Assembly (NCBI GenBank): GCA_029641185.1
Contig: JAPWGK010000001.1
Coordinates: 1,004,501 to 1,068,500, forward strand
Origin: Pseudofabraea citricarpa
Taxonomy: Eukaryota > Ascomycota > Leotiomycetes > Helotiales > Dermateaceae
Direction of reading: 5' to 3'
Length of the DNA: 64,000 nt
Position numbers and translations under genes: made by a program. Position 1 is the first letter of the stretch; every line of letters begins with the position of its first letter. Positions 23,674 through 34,527 of this stretch are shown piece after piece. Below the pieces are notes generated by a model. That model was given only the letters and a program-made list of their open reading frames with translations. It was not told where the DNA came from and ran no database searches.

Positions 23674-23876
23674 GGCGAATACTCAGTGCCAGCGCACCAT
23701 AAAAATTCTTGGTTTCAGGACCCCGGTTCTGGACTTTTTGATATTGAAAGTGGTTTGGGTGCGCCTCGGTTACCGTAGCCAAAATATCAAATCCCCCTAG
23801 CACCATACAGCTTGCGGGTGGACAGTAGGTCAACAAATCGTTCGCATCCAACCTTCGACGACCGCCCACACAAATC

Positions 23877-24806
23877 ATGGCACCAAAGCTGCCAACGAGC
23901 TGGGCACAGCTGCCTCCGACCTTTCTCCTCCCGGATGCGCTGCTCCCCTTGGTTGCGAAGCGTGGGGTGCAATATGGATGGTTGACTGCACCGCGACGAA
24001 ATAAGCCTACTCGATTCAATCAAGTCACACAGGGCATTCCAGTACCGACCGCAGGCCCTGCAGCAGCTCTTGCACGGAAAGACTTTACTCTACCGTTGAG
24101 AACGGGAGCATTGGCCATCAAGAAGGGCATGACAGCCATCTACGATCCGGAATCAGGAAAACGTACGGCTTGCACAGTTCTGCAACTCGACCGGGCACAG
24201 GTCGTACATCACAAAACACGAGAGAGAAATGGTTACTTCGCTGTCGCTGTGGGCAGCGGCTGGAAGCACCCGAGCAATGTAACAAGACCGCTGTTGGGAC
24301 ATTTCGCCGGCGCCGGCGTCAGTCCTAAGAGACATCTGGCTGAATTCAGGGTGAAGAACGAGGCGGGATTATTACCCGTAGGTGAAATTATTGGGGCGGA
24401 ATGGTTCCTAGAGGGACAATTCGTCGATGCGAGATCAGATTCGAAGGGTCAGGGTTTTGCCGGAGGTATGAAGAGATGGGGTTGGGCTGGTCAACCTGCT
24501 TCTCACGGTAACTCCAAGACACATCGTGCTATGGGTTCTTCTGGTGGTTCGCAGGGAAGTGGTTCCAGAGTGCATCCTGGAAAGAGAATGCCTGGCCGTA
24601 TGGGAGGACATCAAGTTACAGTGCAGAACGTCAAGGTGCTGAAAGTCGATGCTGAGAAGGGGTTGGTGGTACTCAATGGGTGTATTGCTGGTCCCAAAGG
24701 CACCATTGTGAAGATTCAAGATGCGATTAAGAAGCCATGGCCAGAAGTGCCGGAGGCAGTTCTTTCTGGCAAGGAGATAATGGAGCCATTGAAGGAGGAG
24801 GCTTAG
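23877..24806 (+). CDS. MRPL9: Mitochondrial large-subunit ribosomal protein uL3m
   Basis: An intronless 309-codon frame. The uL3 fold is clear: G-A-L-A-I-K-K-G-M-T near residue 78; V-T-R-P-L-L-G-H-F; the central loop G-Q-G-F-A-G-G-M-K-R-W-G-W-A-G; S-H-G-N-S-K-T-H-R near 205; the conserved G-S-R-V-H-P-G-K-R-M-P-G-R-M-G; and V-L-N-G-C-I-A-G-P-K-G-T near the end. The N-terminal extension is typical of the mitochondrial form, and about 60 residues precede the rRNA-binding core. It sits near the start of the tunnel and peptidyl-transferase region of the mitoribosome. The start shares a short divergent promoter with the CCDC25 homologue. Confidence 0.95.
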   Translation: MAPKLPTSWAQLPPTFLLPDALLPLVAKRGVQYGWLTAPRRNKPTRFNQVTQGIPVPTAGPAAALARKDFTLPLRTGALAIKKGMTAIYDPESGKRTACTVLQLDRAQVVHHKTRERNGYFAVAVGSGWKHPSNVTRPLLGHFAGAGVSPKRHLAEFRVKNEAGLLPVGEIIGAEWFLEGQFVDARSDSKGQGFAGGMKRWGWAGQPASHGNSKTHRAMGSSGGSQGSGSRVHPGKRMPGRMGGHQVTVQNVKVLKVDAEKGLVVLNGCIAGPKGTIVKIQDAIKKPWPEVPEAVLSGKEIMEPLKEEA

Positions 24807-25013
24807 TTTATGAGAGCTGTTGTACTGTAATATTTGTACAAATACATGTGGCATATACAGGCGTTTTAGAAGAGCAGAAAAATTCCAATTCCGTGTCATA
24901 TTACGCCTTTCCCACTCCATCCCAATGCTTTCTCATCCTTACATTCGATGTCTGATCCCCTTACATATGTTGTATCAAGACCTCCCCGCTGTCCCCATTG
25001 ACCAGTAAGCCTC

Positions 25014-25681
25014 TCAGGAGGAGAGAGTCGGCGCATAGCTTCCTCTGCCCACGACCTTGATCTCGTCTGCATCCATCTCCAAAGTCTTGAACGGATCACT
25101 ACCATCCAGCAAATTAATCTTCTCGCCGTCGGGAGTCTCCAAGCTCCATTCAGTCGTCTCAAACACTCCCATCCTCGTAGCCCGGAAGCTCTTGAAGCGC
25201 ATAGTACCGGAGTTCTTCTTGCCCTTGACCTCGAACTTGATATCGATGCGGCCGTGCAACTGGTTCATCTCGCCCCAGATCCAAGGCATCTTAGAGGCAA
25301 AGTAGATCTCATCGCCGAGGTACTCGCGCGCCGTGGGCGACGTCCTCAGTGCGTACATGGTCGAGTTCACGACCGACGACGACGATTTTTGGTAGTTGAA
25401 GATGGCGAGTGTCGACGAGATGAGGACCACGAGGAAGATGGGCACCGTGCGTACCCATTTCATACCATTCTGGGGAATATCTAAAGATCGGGGTTAGCTT
25501 TAAATAGGGTCTCTAGGGAGTGAGTAAACGCACCTGGTAGTTCGCGGTCTGCTCTTCTCTCCATGAATGGCGACCCGCCGGGTTTTGGCGCAGCGACGAG
25601 AGTCCTCCTCTGTACTAGGGATCTCGCACTACGTGCTCCAGCCCTGACGGGGAGTCTCGTCCGTAAGAGTCTTTGAAGCAT
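25014..25681 (-). CDS. COA1: Cytochrome c oxidase assembly factor Coa1
   Basis: Two exons (25681-25534, 25480-25014) with a 53-nt intron encode about 204 residues. The N-terminal 40 residues are Arg/Leu/Ala-rich without acidic residues at first (M-L-Q-R-L-L-R-T-R-L), a mitochondrial presequence. R-E-L-P matches fungal Coa1 just before the junction. One transmembrane helix follows (V-P-I-F-L-V-V-L-I-S-S-T-L-A-I-F, about 60-78), then an intermembrane-space domain of the Tim21/Coa1 type containing L-H-G-R-I-D-I-K-F-E-V-K-G. Coa1 joins Mss51, Cox14 and Shy1 in early Cox1 maturation. The length matches yeast Coa1 (197). It points toward uL3m, another mitochondrial biogenesis gene; their 3' ends are 207 bp apart. 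Confidence 0.88.
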
Positions 25682-25929
25682 TGTGGTGTACAGTCAAGTG
25701 CGAGCTTTGGAATCCAGAGAGCTATGAGAGAACGATCAGCTCATAGTCGGGAATTTGATGTTTGCTCGGTTGGCAAACGAGGCTTGCCTTGGAGGGATGG
25801 ATGACGGAGAGCTTTCGCAAGGCTGTAGACTATTTCTCTCTTGCGACGAGCGAGCTTCCCACCACTGCAAATCAACAAATAATAAACCTCATAACATCTC
25901 GAGATAGAATAAAGAGGAAAGAGAACAAA

Positions 25930-26629
25930 ATGGAGCAAACTACTGCGCGACTACGAAAGACTTTTCGCTACCCTGCAGAGAACGACTCTGATGATTCCCT
26001 GCCGGAAGCTCTAGATGAAGAAGGTATACTATATCCTCAATTCCCATTCCGAATCTTCTGCGCAAATTCAAACCCACCAGAATCACTGACGCAGCAACTC
26101 TAAAGAACAAGAGTCCCTTATCCGGGCTTTACACGAACAAAATACCACCCGCAATACCCAATACACCTATCTCCTTCTCGCCATCTCCCTACTCAGCGTA
26201 TTCCCCTACACACTGACGCTCTTCCAACCACGCACCACACTCCTTTCACTCCTGAGCATTACTTCACTCCTCTCAACCTCCTATATCCTGTACGCCTTCG
26301 CGCCCGGAAAGACGGGTATCTTGATCCTCGATGATCTGAACCGTCCGCCTCTGAATCAGAAACAGCAACGCTCGCGGCCTCAGGACCTAGGATCTGCCGG
26401 TGGGGGAGGCGGCCCGATTGAAGAGTACCTCCCGCTGATGAACCTGGCTCTCTGCACGCTTCTTGTACTGGCTGCAACAGTGTTGAGAGGAAAGGATTTA
26501 TTGTGGAATGGATTTGGTGTGCTTCCTGGAGTCGTTTACGCCGTGGTCCTTATCGCGAAGGTTGTTATGGCTGGCGTCGATCCAGAGGCCGAATTGGGCG
26601 AGTTGAGATATGGCTTTAAAGGTGCCTGA
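25930..26629 (+). CDS. Small multi-pass membrane protein, function unknown
   Basis: Two exons (25930-26023, 26106-26629) separated by an 82-nt intron encode about 205 residues. The N-terminus is acidic and cytosolic-looking (N-D-S-D-D-S-L-P-E-A). Four hydrophobic segments follow: about residues 50-69, 72-93, 135-155 and 165-185. A polar Pro/Gln/Gly loop lies between helices 2 and 3. There is no signal peptide and no known motif. Splicing gives E-E-E-Q-E-S-L-I-R-A across the junction and is needed to reach the membrane part. I do not recognise the family. Plausible homes are ER or another internal membrane. It is divergent from COA1, with about 250 bp between starts. Confidence 0.72.
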
Positions 26630-26784
26630 AGATACAAAGACCCATCCCAAACGCATCCTTGGAAAACTGGGGATACATCACGCGATAAACACCTCCCAAA
26701 AATATGAGGTTCAGTCAAATATAATGAGAGAAGAGGCAGGAATTTACAATGACCATGTTGGATTATGTATCCTGGGGTATCTAT

Positions 26785-29700
26785 CTACATATCGATGGTT
26801 TCATTGAACCGCAAAACTCCATTGGCCTTCAGCACACCATCAATACCATCCGGAAGTCGTGGGAAAGGATCATTGTGGATGCTCCTGTCGTAAACAGCTT
26901 CAGCAGACTTATCCGTGACCAAGACAAGCCCTTGTGTCTTGATGGACTCAATGAGTGCTGGAATCATATCCTATTCGAAGTTAGCAATTATAGCTAGAAC
27001 TATGCAATAACATGAACTTACCAAGAGTCGTGAGCAACATATCAAGCCCATGAAATTGTTGCTCTGTGCAATTCTTACTGCCTCTTTGATAGATGTTGTT
27101 CTTCTCCCACTACTCTGGACAACTACTGGCCCAGTGGCTTCACCTTCCCTTCCAAGATCGTTACATAAGAAGACAGGGTAATTAGGTTGCTTCCAGTTCA
27201 AAGCCGTACAGACGGTAGGATTGTATGAACTGAAGACAAGAGACCGCATGGAATCTGGAGCCTGCTCTCTGATCTTTCTCGCATGGTCAAAGACTACTCC
27301 CAAAATTGCATCGCTGAATGTGTTAACGTTGACCGTTGGACCGAGTCGCAATGTCTTCTCTTCTTCCACAGAAGGATATAGAATTTGAAGATTTGCATGC
27401 ATACCCCTGGGTAAGAGTGCGAGTGCATCTTGAAGTGAGATTGCTGACTTGGCTAGGACTTGATGTACTTCAGCTATACTTTCCAGGGGTAGTCCCGAGA
27501 CAGCTGATAGATCGCCAATCTTGTTGGCATGGCGGGAACCTGCGCTCACGAATTGTTCGTATGTGAGCCGACTCACTGGGAACTCGATGTCCATATACTC
27601 AATGGTCCATCGTGGCCAGAGGACTGGTACTCCATCACACGTATGTTGGATGTAGAGTTGGACGTAGTCTCCAGATAAGCTCGAGCCAGTGATGAAAGCG
27701 CTCGCTCTGTGGTCAAACTGGCTTGTAGCTTTCCAGTATGTCTCAAAATCTGTAATTTCAAGTGGTAGGCCTTGGAATGGCTTGATTACTTGAAAGTTGA
27801 ATGTGATTTGACCAATGGCTCTCAACCTCGGATCAAAAAGTGGCAAACAACAGCGACCAGAGCTGCTGAGCAGAGCACGAAATGTGCTTGGCAATGCCAC
27901 GGTCTTTGCAATAACCTTAGCGCCGTACGTGGGGAAGACATCGAAATCGATAGCAAAGGAATCTAAGTTGTCAATCTGAAAGGAAACAAGCCGGGTATCT
28001 TCTTGAAATGGAAGTAAAATGTTCTTGGGTATTAAATCGGAAAGTTTAGAAGAAATGGTAAGTCGAGCAGCAGGATATTTACTATCATGGAAGAAAATCA
28101 TAGGTTGTTCCCCGTTCTCTTCAAAGCTGATCTGAATGAAGGTTTTGGTATCCAAGAAGTTATGACCATACCTTCTCAAAGGTATGATAGGAGGCGGCAA
28201 TTCGAGTTCGGGAATCCCATCGGAATCGATACTCATGGGCAAGGGTGCAGTGCTGCTAAGCATCGGTCCGAGCTGTGTGCCTTGGGAGGATGTTTGGCGA
28301 TTTGGATTGAACGTCTGTATAGAGGACAAAAGTCTCATGCACTCTAGATGACCTTCCCAGGCAGCGTAGTACATTGCAGAGAGGTCTTTCTCGTCCAACA
28401 CATTCGTTTTGACACCAATTTCTAGGAGTGTCTTCAGGCATGGTACGTTTCCTTCGCTCGCAGCATGAAAAAGCGGTGTCCAGGAGTAAAGCTTGTCGAT
28501 TTGATCCATATTGGCACCGTAGTCTTTCAGCAAAAGCAATAACTGTGGTGTTTGCCCAGATCTTGCAACAAGATGTTGTGGATATAGTCCCTCAGCGTCA
28601 GGGATAATATTCGCATGATGTTTCAATAAAAGTTCAACGATAGCAATAGAACCATGTTCACACGCCAGATTCAATGGTACATGGTCAGCGTCGGATATAG
28701 GATCGATTCGTGCAGAGCGTGCAAGTAATCGCTCTGCACATTCAAAATGACCATGTATGATAGCATGGATTAGTGGTGTGAAATTGTCATGGTCTATCAG
28801 GTCAATGGTACTTTGGTCCGCTGTAAAGTTTATGTTAGCTGTAGAATGAGCAAAGTACTTGGGCGCGTACCATTAAGTAATGCTTCCATCATATCCAGGC
28901 GGCCATGCATACATGCGTAGTGTAATGGGACACGTCCGTATACATCTGTTCGGCTCACGCTAACACCCTTGGAGAGCCCAACACCAAGAACGAAGCCATT
29001 GCCATATATTGTTGCTTGGTGAAGACAATTCCGCTCGTTGATGTCGTCTTCTGACTGTATATCAACTAGCCCGGTGTCCAAAAGAAGTTGTAATGAGTGT
29101 GCAGGGCCTTCATTGATAGCAGCAAGGAAAGTTCTTGTAATTCTTTCCATTAAAGCAACATCCCTAGTGCCAGTGGGATCCGCTGCCGTCTTTAGTCGTA
29201 AAAGCAGGTCTTTTAGAGATTCAAGATTCCCAGAAATGACAGCTTCAAGAAGCAAGGTATCGGCATCGCCTTCATCGGTACCTAATAAGTGCTGGCTGCT
29301 AACAATGTGTTCTGGACTTCTCTCAAAACTGATGTGATCACCTTCCGACCAGGCTCCAAGTTCCTGTAGGCTTGTCGTGGCTTGGTCTGAAAGCTCGCTG
29401 ATAACTGTGGCATTGAAAAATGGCTGGACCTCTACTGCTCTTGATAGATAGAGCTCCTTGGTCTTGGACTTCGATGTCTTGTCCCATTTCTTTAATATCT
29501 TTGAGAAAGCGGTGCCGTTGATCTCAACGAACTGCTGCAATTTGTTAAGGTCATTTCCAAATTGTTGAAAGCCCTCTTCCAAGGTTGTGAATTTTGCAGA
29601 TCGTCTAGATGTATTCTGGCTCCGCGATTGAAGTACTTTCTTCTTGTCCAAGAGGGTTTTTAAGCGAATTTTAAGCTGTTGACAGTTAACTATTTGTGCA

Positions 29701-30211
29701 ACTGCCAGGCATTTCCCTCTTACCTCAGCCTCTTTTTGTAAGTAAAAGGCATTGACTTTTTCTAACTCTCGTTCCTGACCATCAGTTAGAACCTGCATAA
29801 TTGTTCAGATCTACCATTAAATATCTGCCTACCAACTGGAAGAAGAATGTAGCCTTGTTAGCCTGCAGTGCAGCTTGGGAATCAACGGTGCCTAAGGAAC
29901 GATGGACGTCATTTTGGGCCAGGAGGATTGGCGTTGCTGAAAGCTTCTTGATGAGCTGAAATAATGTTAGTGCACATGGTCAAACATTTGGCCCAGAAAG
30001 CTTGAGAGCAAAGTCTTTGTGTTTTCTTTTGCCGATGATGGCATCTCCATCAGTATACCTTTTTCAAAGCCTTGTAGTTAACAAAGCTTGCCGCATACTC
30101 GGGAACCTCAAGCTGGCGTTTCTGAATCTGTTTGCCGAACTTCCTGTAAGTAGTAGTCAGCAAGCATCCTATGCTCCTGGGTTTCTGCACCCAAACGGAA
30201 AACCCATACAT
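26785..30211 (-). CDS. nuc-2: Phosphate-signalling ankyrin protein NUC-2 / PHO81 (CDK inhibitor)
   Basis: Seven exons: 30211-30210, 30143-30059, 29955-29833, 29774-29724, 29675-28871, 28820-27022 and 26970-26785, giving about 1016 residues. The start codon is split AT|G over the first intron. Residues 1-190 are an SPX domain (M-K-F-G-K, K-A-L-K-K-L-I-K-K, L-E-K-V-N-A-F-Y, F-S-K-I-L-K-K-W-D-K), which senses inositol pyrophosphates. Ankyrin repeats span about 320-560 (T-P-L-I-H-A-I-I-H-G-H, W-T-P-L-F-H-A-A-S-E-G-N). The C-terminal third is a GDPD-like barrel whose catalytic residues are replaced (see findings), which favours NUC-2/PHO81 over the active phosphodiesterase GDE1. In Neurospora and yeast this protein restrains the PHO80-PHO85 kinase under low phosphate. 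N. crassa NUC-2 is similar in length. Confidence 0.92.
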
Positions 30212-30470
30212 GTTGTGGAGTTGGCGCTGAGAGAGCCAATGAGATCAAAGTTGACTGAGTCGAGAGATGGTAGACAGTAGATAAGTCGGAATCAGATGCG
30301 GCTGGTCACATGCAGTGGTGATACATGGCTACAAACTGCAGGATTTGGTAGGCTGAGAAGGGGAATGGCGAGGTGTGAAAAAGAAAAAAAGAGGCTGGTG
30401 CTGAGATGGGAAAATCTGGTGCAGATGTCAGAGAGAGCTCTAGCTGTAGGTAGTATGCTGTACAACAGGG

Positions 30471-30476
30471 CACGTG
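30471..30476. promoter_or_regulatory. CACGTG E-box upstream of nuc-2
   Basis: A CACGTG core sits inside the 10-bp palindrome GGCACGTGCC (30469-30478), about 260 bp upstream of the split nuc-2 start. CACGTG is the binding core of the bHLH regulators PHO4/NUC-1. A feedback role is inference. Confidence 0.45.
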
Positions 30477-30891
30477 CCTGTGCGGTGTATCGTGGGTGGT
30501 AGAACGGGCTTTTGGGCGTAGCAGAGTGGAGTGTATGTGGGTGATGTTGGAATAGGCAGTCGAGTCAGGCCGTATAAGGATGTCAAGACCGAAAGACCTG
30601 GTCTTGGAGTTGTGTGTGAGGACTGGTAGTGAAGATATCTCAGATACTAGGAATGATAGATGAAAAGTCAGAGGAGGTGGAAATGCAGAGAGTAAGGTTT
30701 TGGCGGACTGGTGACGGCTTGCCGAGATGGTACTAGTGAGGGGTACAGTCCTCTCTCTCGTCCATACCAGATAGCATCTCCATCTCGTTGCTCGAAGTGC
30801 TCGCCCTTGACATCCATACCTGCTCTCACCTGGAGCACTTTAGGTTGTGTCTGCTGCTTCTATCAAATGCAATTATAGCCAATCATGCGTC

Positions 30892-30897
30892 CACGTG
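30892..30897. promoter_or_regulatory. Second CACGTG E-box upstream of nuc-2
   Basis: CACGTG lies within CCACGTGTTT, about 680 bp upstream of the nuc-2 start. A nearby CCAAT (within AGCCAATCATG, about 30878) could assist. One CACGTG per few kb is expected by chance, so alone it is weak. Confidence 0.3.
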
Positions 30898-30971
30898 TTT
30901 CGTATCCCCACAGCCTTGCTGCCATCGGATGCGACATGCAAGGCTGACAGAATTTGGTGGAGGGGTCACGC

Positions 30972-31014
30972 CTATAGGTACGAGTACCAAGTAAAAGCCA
31001 TACGGTACCTATAG
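30972..31014. repeat. Inverted repeat with GTAC arms upstream of nuc-2
   Basis: The arms CTATAGGTAC (30972-30981) and GTACCTATAG (31005-31014) are perfect reverse complements separated by 23 bp. GGTAC/GTACC words recur several times between 30975 and 31055. Confidence 0.7.
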
Positions 31015-32695
31015 ATATACATATACCCAGGCTACTTCTAGTCACAGGTACCATGCAGGTAATAATACGGCGATCTGATTGTTCTTGGGTTGAGGTTATA
31101 TATTTCGCAAGACATTTGCTTCCCAACAAGGTCCAAGGCTGATTCTATAGCGCCTGGGAGAAGTGGCAAATGGCGAATGCCAATACATACACTACGTTCT
31201 CTAGGCCCTGTGCCGAGTAGAATGAAGCTGACCTTGACTGTACGTGATAAAGAGGCAAATATCGTACCTAACATAAGTAATACGTAGGCTGGGACAGGTA
31301 ACGCAGCCCTAGTACCCTTCAGCTGACCGCACGACGAGCGTGGCCTTTTGACCGCTGGCCTTGCGCCGTACACCGGCTTATCGAGGAAAAGCAGGAAATC
31401 AGCGGCAGGATGGGATCAAGAATACTCGCATGCTGGGATGATACAGTTGCGAAGACAAGCGATGGACGTGCTTAAGCTACCTATATTAGGGACACACACC
31501 ATAGAAGAGAAGAAGAAATTGTTGGCCGCTTTGTATTTTTATAATTCTCGGCCGTGTGGTGATTATAGGCTGTTGGGTAATTGGAAGCATTCTACGTAGT
31601 AGTAGCTTTTCATTTAATGGTAGTTATGTACTTTGATCATCATATCATCATACCTACATGATTAAACGCTTTTTGAGAATAAAGGCAGCTGGGTTACTAG
31701 CTTTAAACCGGCCAGCCAATCTTTTCTCTCGCCAGGTTGGACCTAATAATAAAAGCAGAACCTGGAACCACCTGGTTACCGCTCTTCCGCCCTAGAATGA
31801 TTGATACCCCAAAGTCCAGTCCAGGAAGAAATAACCAGTGTTCAACCCGCAAAAAGAAGATGCAGAAACTGCAGATGATGCCAGCCCAGCCAGAAAGAGC
31901 CCAAGACCGTATGAAGTAGTGATATGCCAGTCACGTGATGTGCCCAGATAATCATCATTGCTGCTCTCCCATCACGATCTGTTGAACAAGGCCCCAGGTG
32001 TTCCAGAGATGCCTCCGTCTGGAACCCAGGGGCCCTATGCTGGTCATCATGACTGGGAACCGGTGATGTCGACCAAAAAGAAGGATGGATGTGAATCATT
32101 ATTCAGCCACCCCAAACACATTTTGCTACTGATCGGTCTCGACCCGGTTGTTCCAGCTCCCCGAGGATTAGCTGTGGGAGAAATCGCCGTGGCACATAAT
32201 TGCAGAAGTCAAAGCGAGATGAAGACGGAATCAATGACAGAGAGTTCAAAGAACAAACAAAGCGGCTGCTGGATGAGGGCGAAATTCGGCGCTGAAAAAT
32301 GTTCTAATCGCGTTTCTATTGGCGGGCGCCGTCATAGCAACCTGGGTAGAAGTCAACGACAAGTCAGCGTACGGTACGGAGATGGAACATACTACAGCAT
32401 GGCTTTTTCTTCAGAACGAACTATCACAGAGAGCCCCCTTAATAAACCTTTCGTCTCTGCCACGCTTCCACCCTTTCACCCTTCCCCTCTCACAACCACA
32501 ACCACTTCCCCCCGACTTCATTTGATCACCCTCATAATTGAACATGTCGCCCAGCATCTGAGATCGATTGCACGAGATTCGAATCATCCTTCCGAACACT
32601 TACGCCTCACGACTAAGGGCAACCAACAGACTTAAATCTGCGACCGTCTCCTCGCGCCATCTGCAAACCCCCATCTCCCCCAACATCACATCGCG

Positions 32696-33638
32696 ATGGA
32701 TTCAGCAACAAAATCTACTGCCGCATCCAGCGCGCGAAGAAAGTCGTCGGCGTCGAAGAAGAAGACCATGCTCGTCACCTTGAAGCTTTCGCCCAAGGCT
32801 CTGCAGACATTCGTCGTGCCTGCGGTGAAGGAAGAGTCGCCATCCAAAGACTCCCTCCCCACCCCTCCTACACCAGTCGCTGCTGCCGCCCCGGCCTCTA
32901 CCGCAGGTGATATAGTCTCCGAGTCGAATGCGAATACGCCTGTTGCCAGCGGCACTCCTGTACCATCGTCGATGCCGCCCCCCACAGAAATTGTCAAGAA
33001 GAAGGGTGTCAAGAGAAGTTCTGGGGTAGCATTGGGTCCTGACGGAAACATTATTCCCAAAGTTCGTGGCAAGCCAGGTCCAAAGAAGAAGCCGAGATTG
33101 TAAGTTACAAAATCCGCTCGCGCCTTGATCTCTCACTCCCATCATCAATTCGAAATGAATTGGACAGCCTTACCACAATACGCCATCAATATTGCAAAAT
33201 AACTAACTATTATATAGGGAAGATGGAAGCATTGATCCTGCAGCTCTTGCTCCACGAGCTACCGCGTCCGGCACAGCAGCACATAAACTTGGTCCCAAAG
33301 CCAACCAGGGGGCAATCAATGCTGGTCTGCGAGCGCTTGATCGCTCAGGAAAGCCATGCCGTAAATGGCAGAAGGGTGGTTTCACGCTCAAGAGTTTCAC
33401 CGGTGTTGTCTGGGAGATTCCTCGATGGACAGCACCACCTAGAGCCAGCCTGAAAGGCGACACGGATGGTTCTGCCACCAGTGATAGCAGCAAGGAAAAC
33501 AAAGATAGCAAGGACAGTAGTCGACTCGAGAGTGAAAAGAGCACCAGCGCTCCAGATGCCGATGCTGGCAGCAATCTTGTCTCCTCACCAGCTCCAGCAC
33601 CTGCGACACCTACTCCAGCTCCAATAGCCGCCGCCTAA
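32696..33638 (+). CDS. IES4: INO80 complex subunit Ies4
   Basis: Two exons (32696-33099, 33218-33638) around a 118-nt intron encode about 274 residues. The N-terminus is Ser/Lys-rich. L-V-T-L-K-L-S-P-K-A-L is the first conserved block (about residue 26). The middle is Pro/Ala/Thr-rich and disordered. G-K-P-G-P-K-K-K-P-R-L leads into the intron. The second conserved block follows, with L-G-P-K-A-N-Q-G-A-I-N-A-G-L-R-A-L-D-R and F-T-G-V-V-W-E-I-P-R-W. These two blocks are the fungal Ies4 (DUF1711) pattern. Ies4 is a fungus-specific INO80 remodeller subunit, phosphorylated by Mec1/Tel1 in yeast. The tail is Ser/Ala/Pro-rich. The yeast protein is shorter (116), and filamentous fungi usually have extended forms. 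Confidence 0.88.
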
Positions 33639-33681
33639 GTAAACAATACTAATACAAGACACCAACGCATATTACTTAGAC

Positions 33682-33707
33682 TTCTGGTTTCTGGTTTCTG
33701 GTTTCTG
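33682..33707. repeat. TTCTGGT tandem repeat
   Basis: Three exact copies of the 7-mer TTCTGGT followed by a partial copy, 44 bp after the IES4 stop and so probably in its 3' UTR. Confidence 0.85.
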
Positions 33708-34407
33708 AGGATGTCCTCTAAGCAACCGTGTTACATTGCCGGTCAGCTTATCTGAGAAGCCTTGTGTGTATACTACTTTCTTTTCAAACTTGTCGTCATT
33801 ATTGAGCGGGTGTTATTGGGCGTCTTTTGGAAGCTTCACAGCATGGGGGGGGAGATGAAAGGAAAGGCGTTTGGGGTCAGCATCAATGCATGTATTATAA
33901 TTAGCTTCTGCAAAATGAGAAGCTGCAAAAGCAACCTTCGAACCTGTTCTCACGCACATTCACTACTCCTTACTATTGCATTTGCGAATGGGGCTACTCG
34001 ATAATTTCGAACTTGCAGTGCTACTAACTCCGTCCCGTTCTTTGGCATGCTTATTATTAGCGATTCAGTCTTGTTGTTGGTAACTGCAAACGCCCTTTAA
34101 ACACCAAAGGTTAGCAATAGCCCAGAAATTATATCCTTGCAATCCAACTCTTGGCTGATGATTGGACTGAGTACCTGATGAAGTCTCGTAAGTCATCACG
34201 CAACGCTACTCTTCAACTGTAAAGAACAACCCAAGCAGCATAGAAGGGATTGTTCTCCTAGGCGTTCTACTTCGAGACTACAAAGCAGAAGAAGCCACAG
34301 GATCTCACTTCTCCTGGCGTTGTACCCGATTTAGTCCCTGGCAGATGGACCAATGAGGACAGACCGACTACTGTTACATGCAATGCACATAAGACTGCTT
34401 AGTCGAC

Positions 34408-34442
34408 GCTGAATGCTGAATGCTGAACGCTGAATGCCGAAT
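34408..34442. repeat. GCTGAAT tandem repeat
   Basis: Five head-to-tail 7-bp units of GCTGAAT: three are exact, and units 3 and 5 carry one substitution each. Confidence 0.85.
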
Positions 34443-34513
34443 GCAAGTCCCCGGATCCCCTTTACTCTGTTTGATCTCTCGTCCATTTGAGAGCATCTTA
34501 TAATTATCTTATG

Positions 34514-34527
34514 CACACGCGCGTGTG
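34514..34527. repeat. 14-bp palindrome CACACGCGCGTGTG
   Basis: A perfect self-complementary 14-mer, about 740 bp upstream of the GID1-like start. It could be a dyad protein-binding site, but function is unknown. Confidence 0.8.

Larger units (their letters stand above)
30212..32695. other. Long divergent intergenic region nuc-2 / IES4
   Basis: About 2.5 kb lie between two divergent starts. The region contains three CACGTG words (30471, 30892, 31932; the last within TCACGTGA) and one inverted repeat. Short open frames (for example 31348-31599 and 31958-32635) have no recognisable domain. The last 250 bp before IES4 are C/T-rich, like a promoter-leader. Confidence 0.6.

Noticed and set aside
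31958..32635. 225-codon plus-strand open frame upstream of IES4
   Set aside because: No recognisable domain; its end is the C/T-rich IES4 leader, so it is probably chance.
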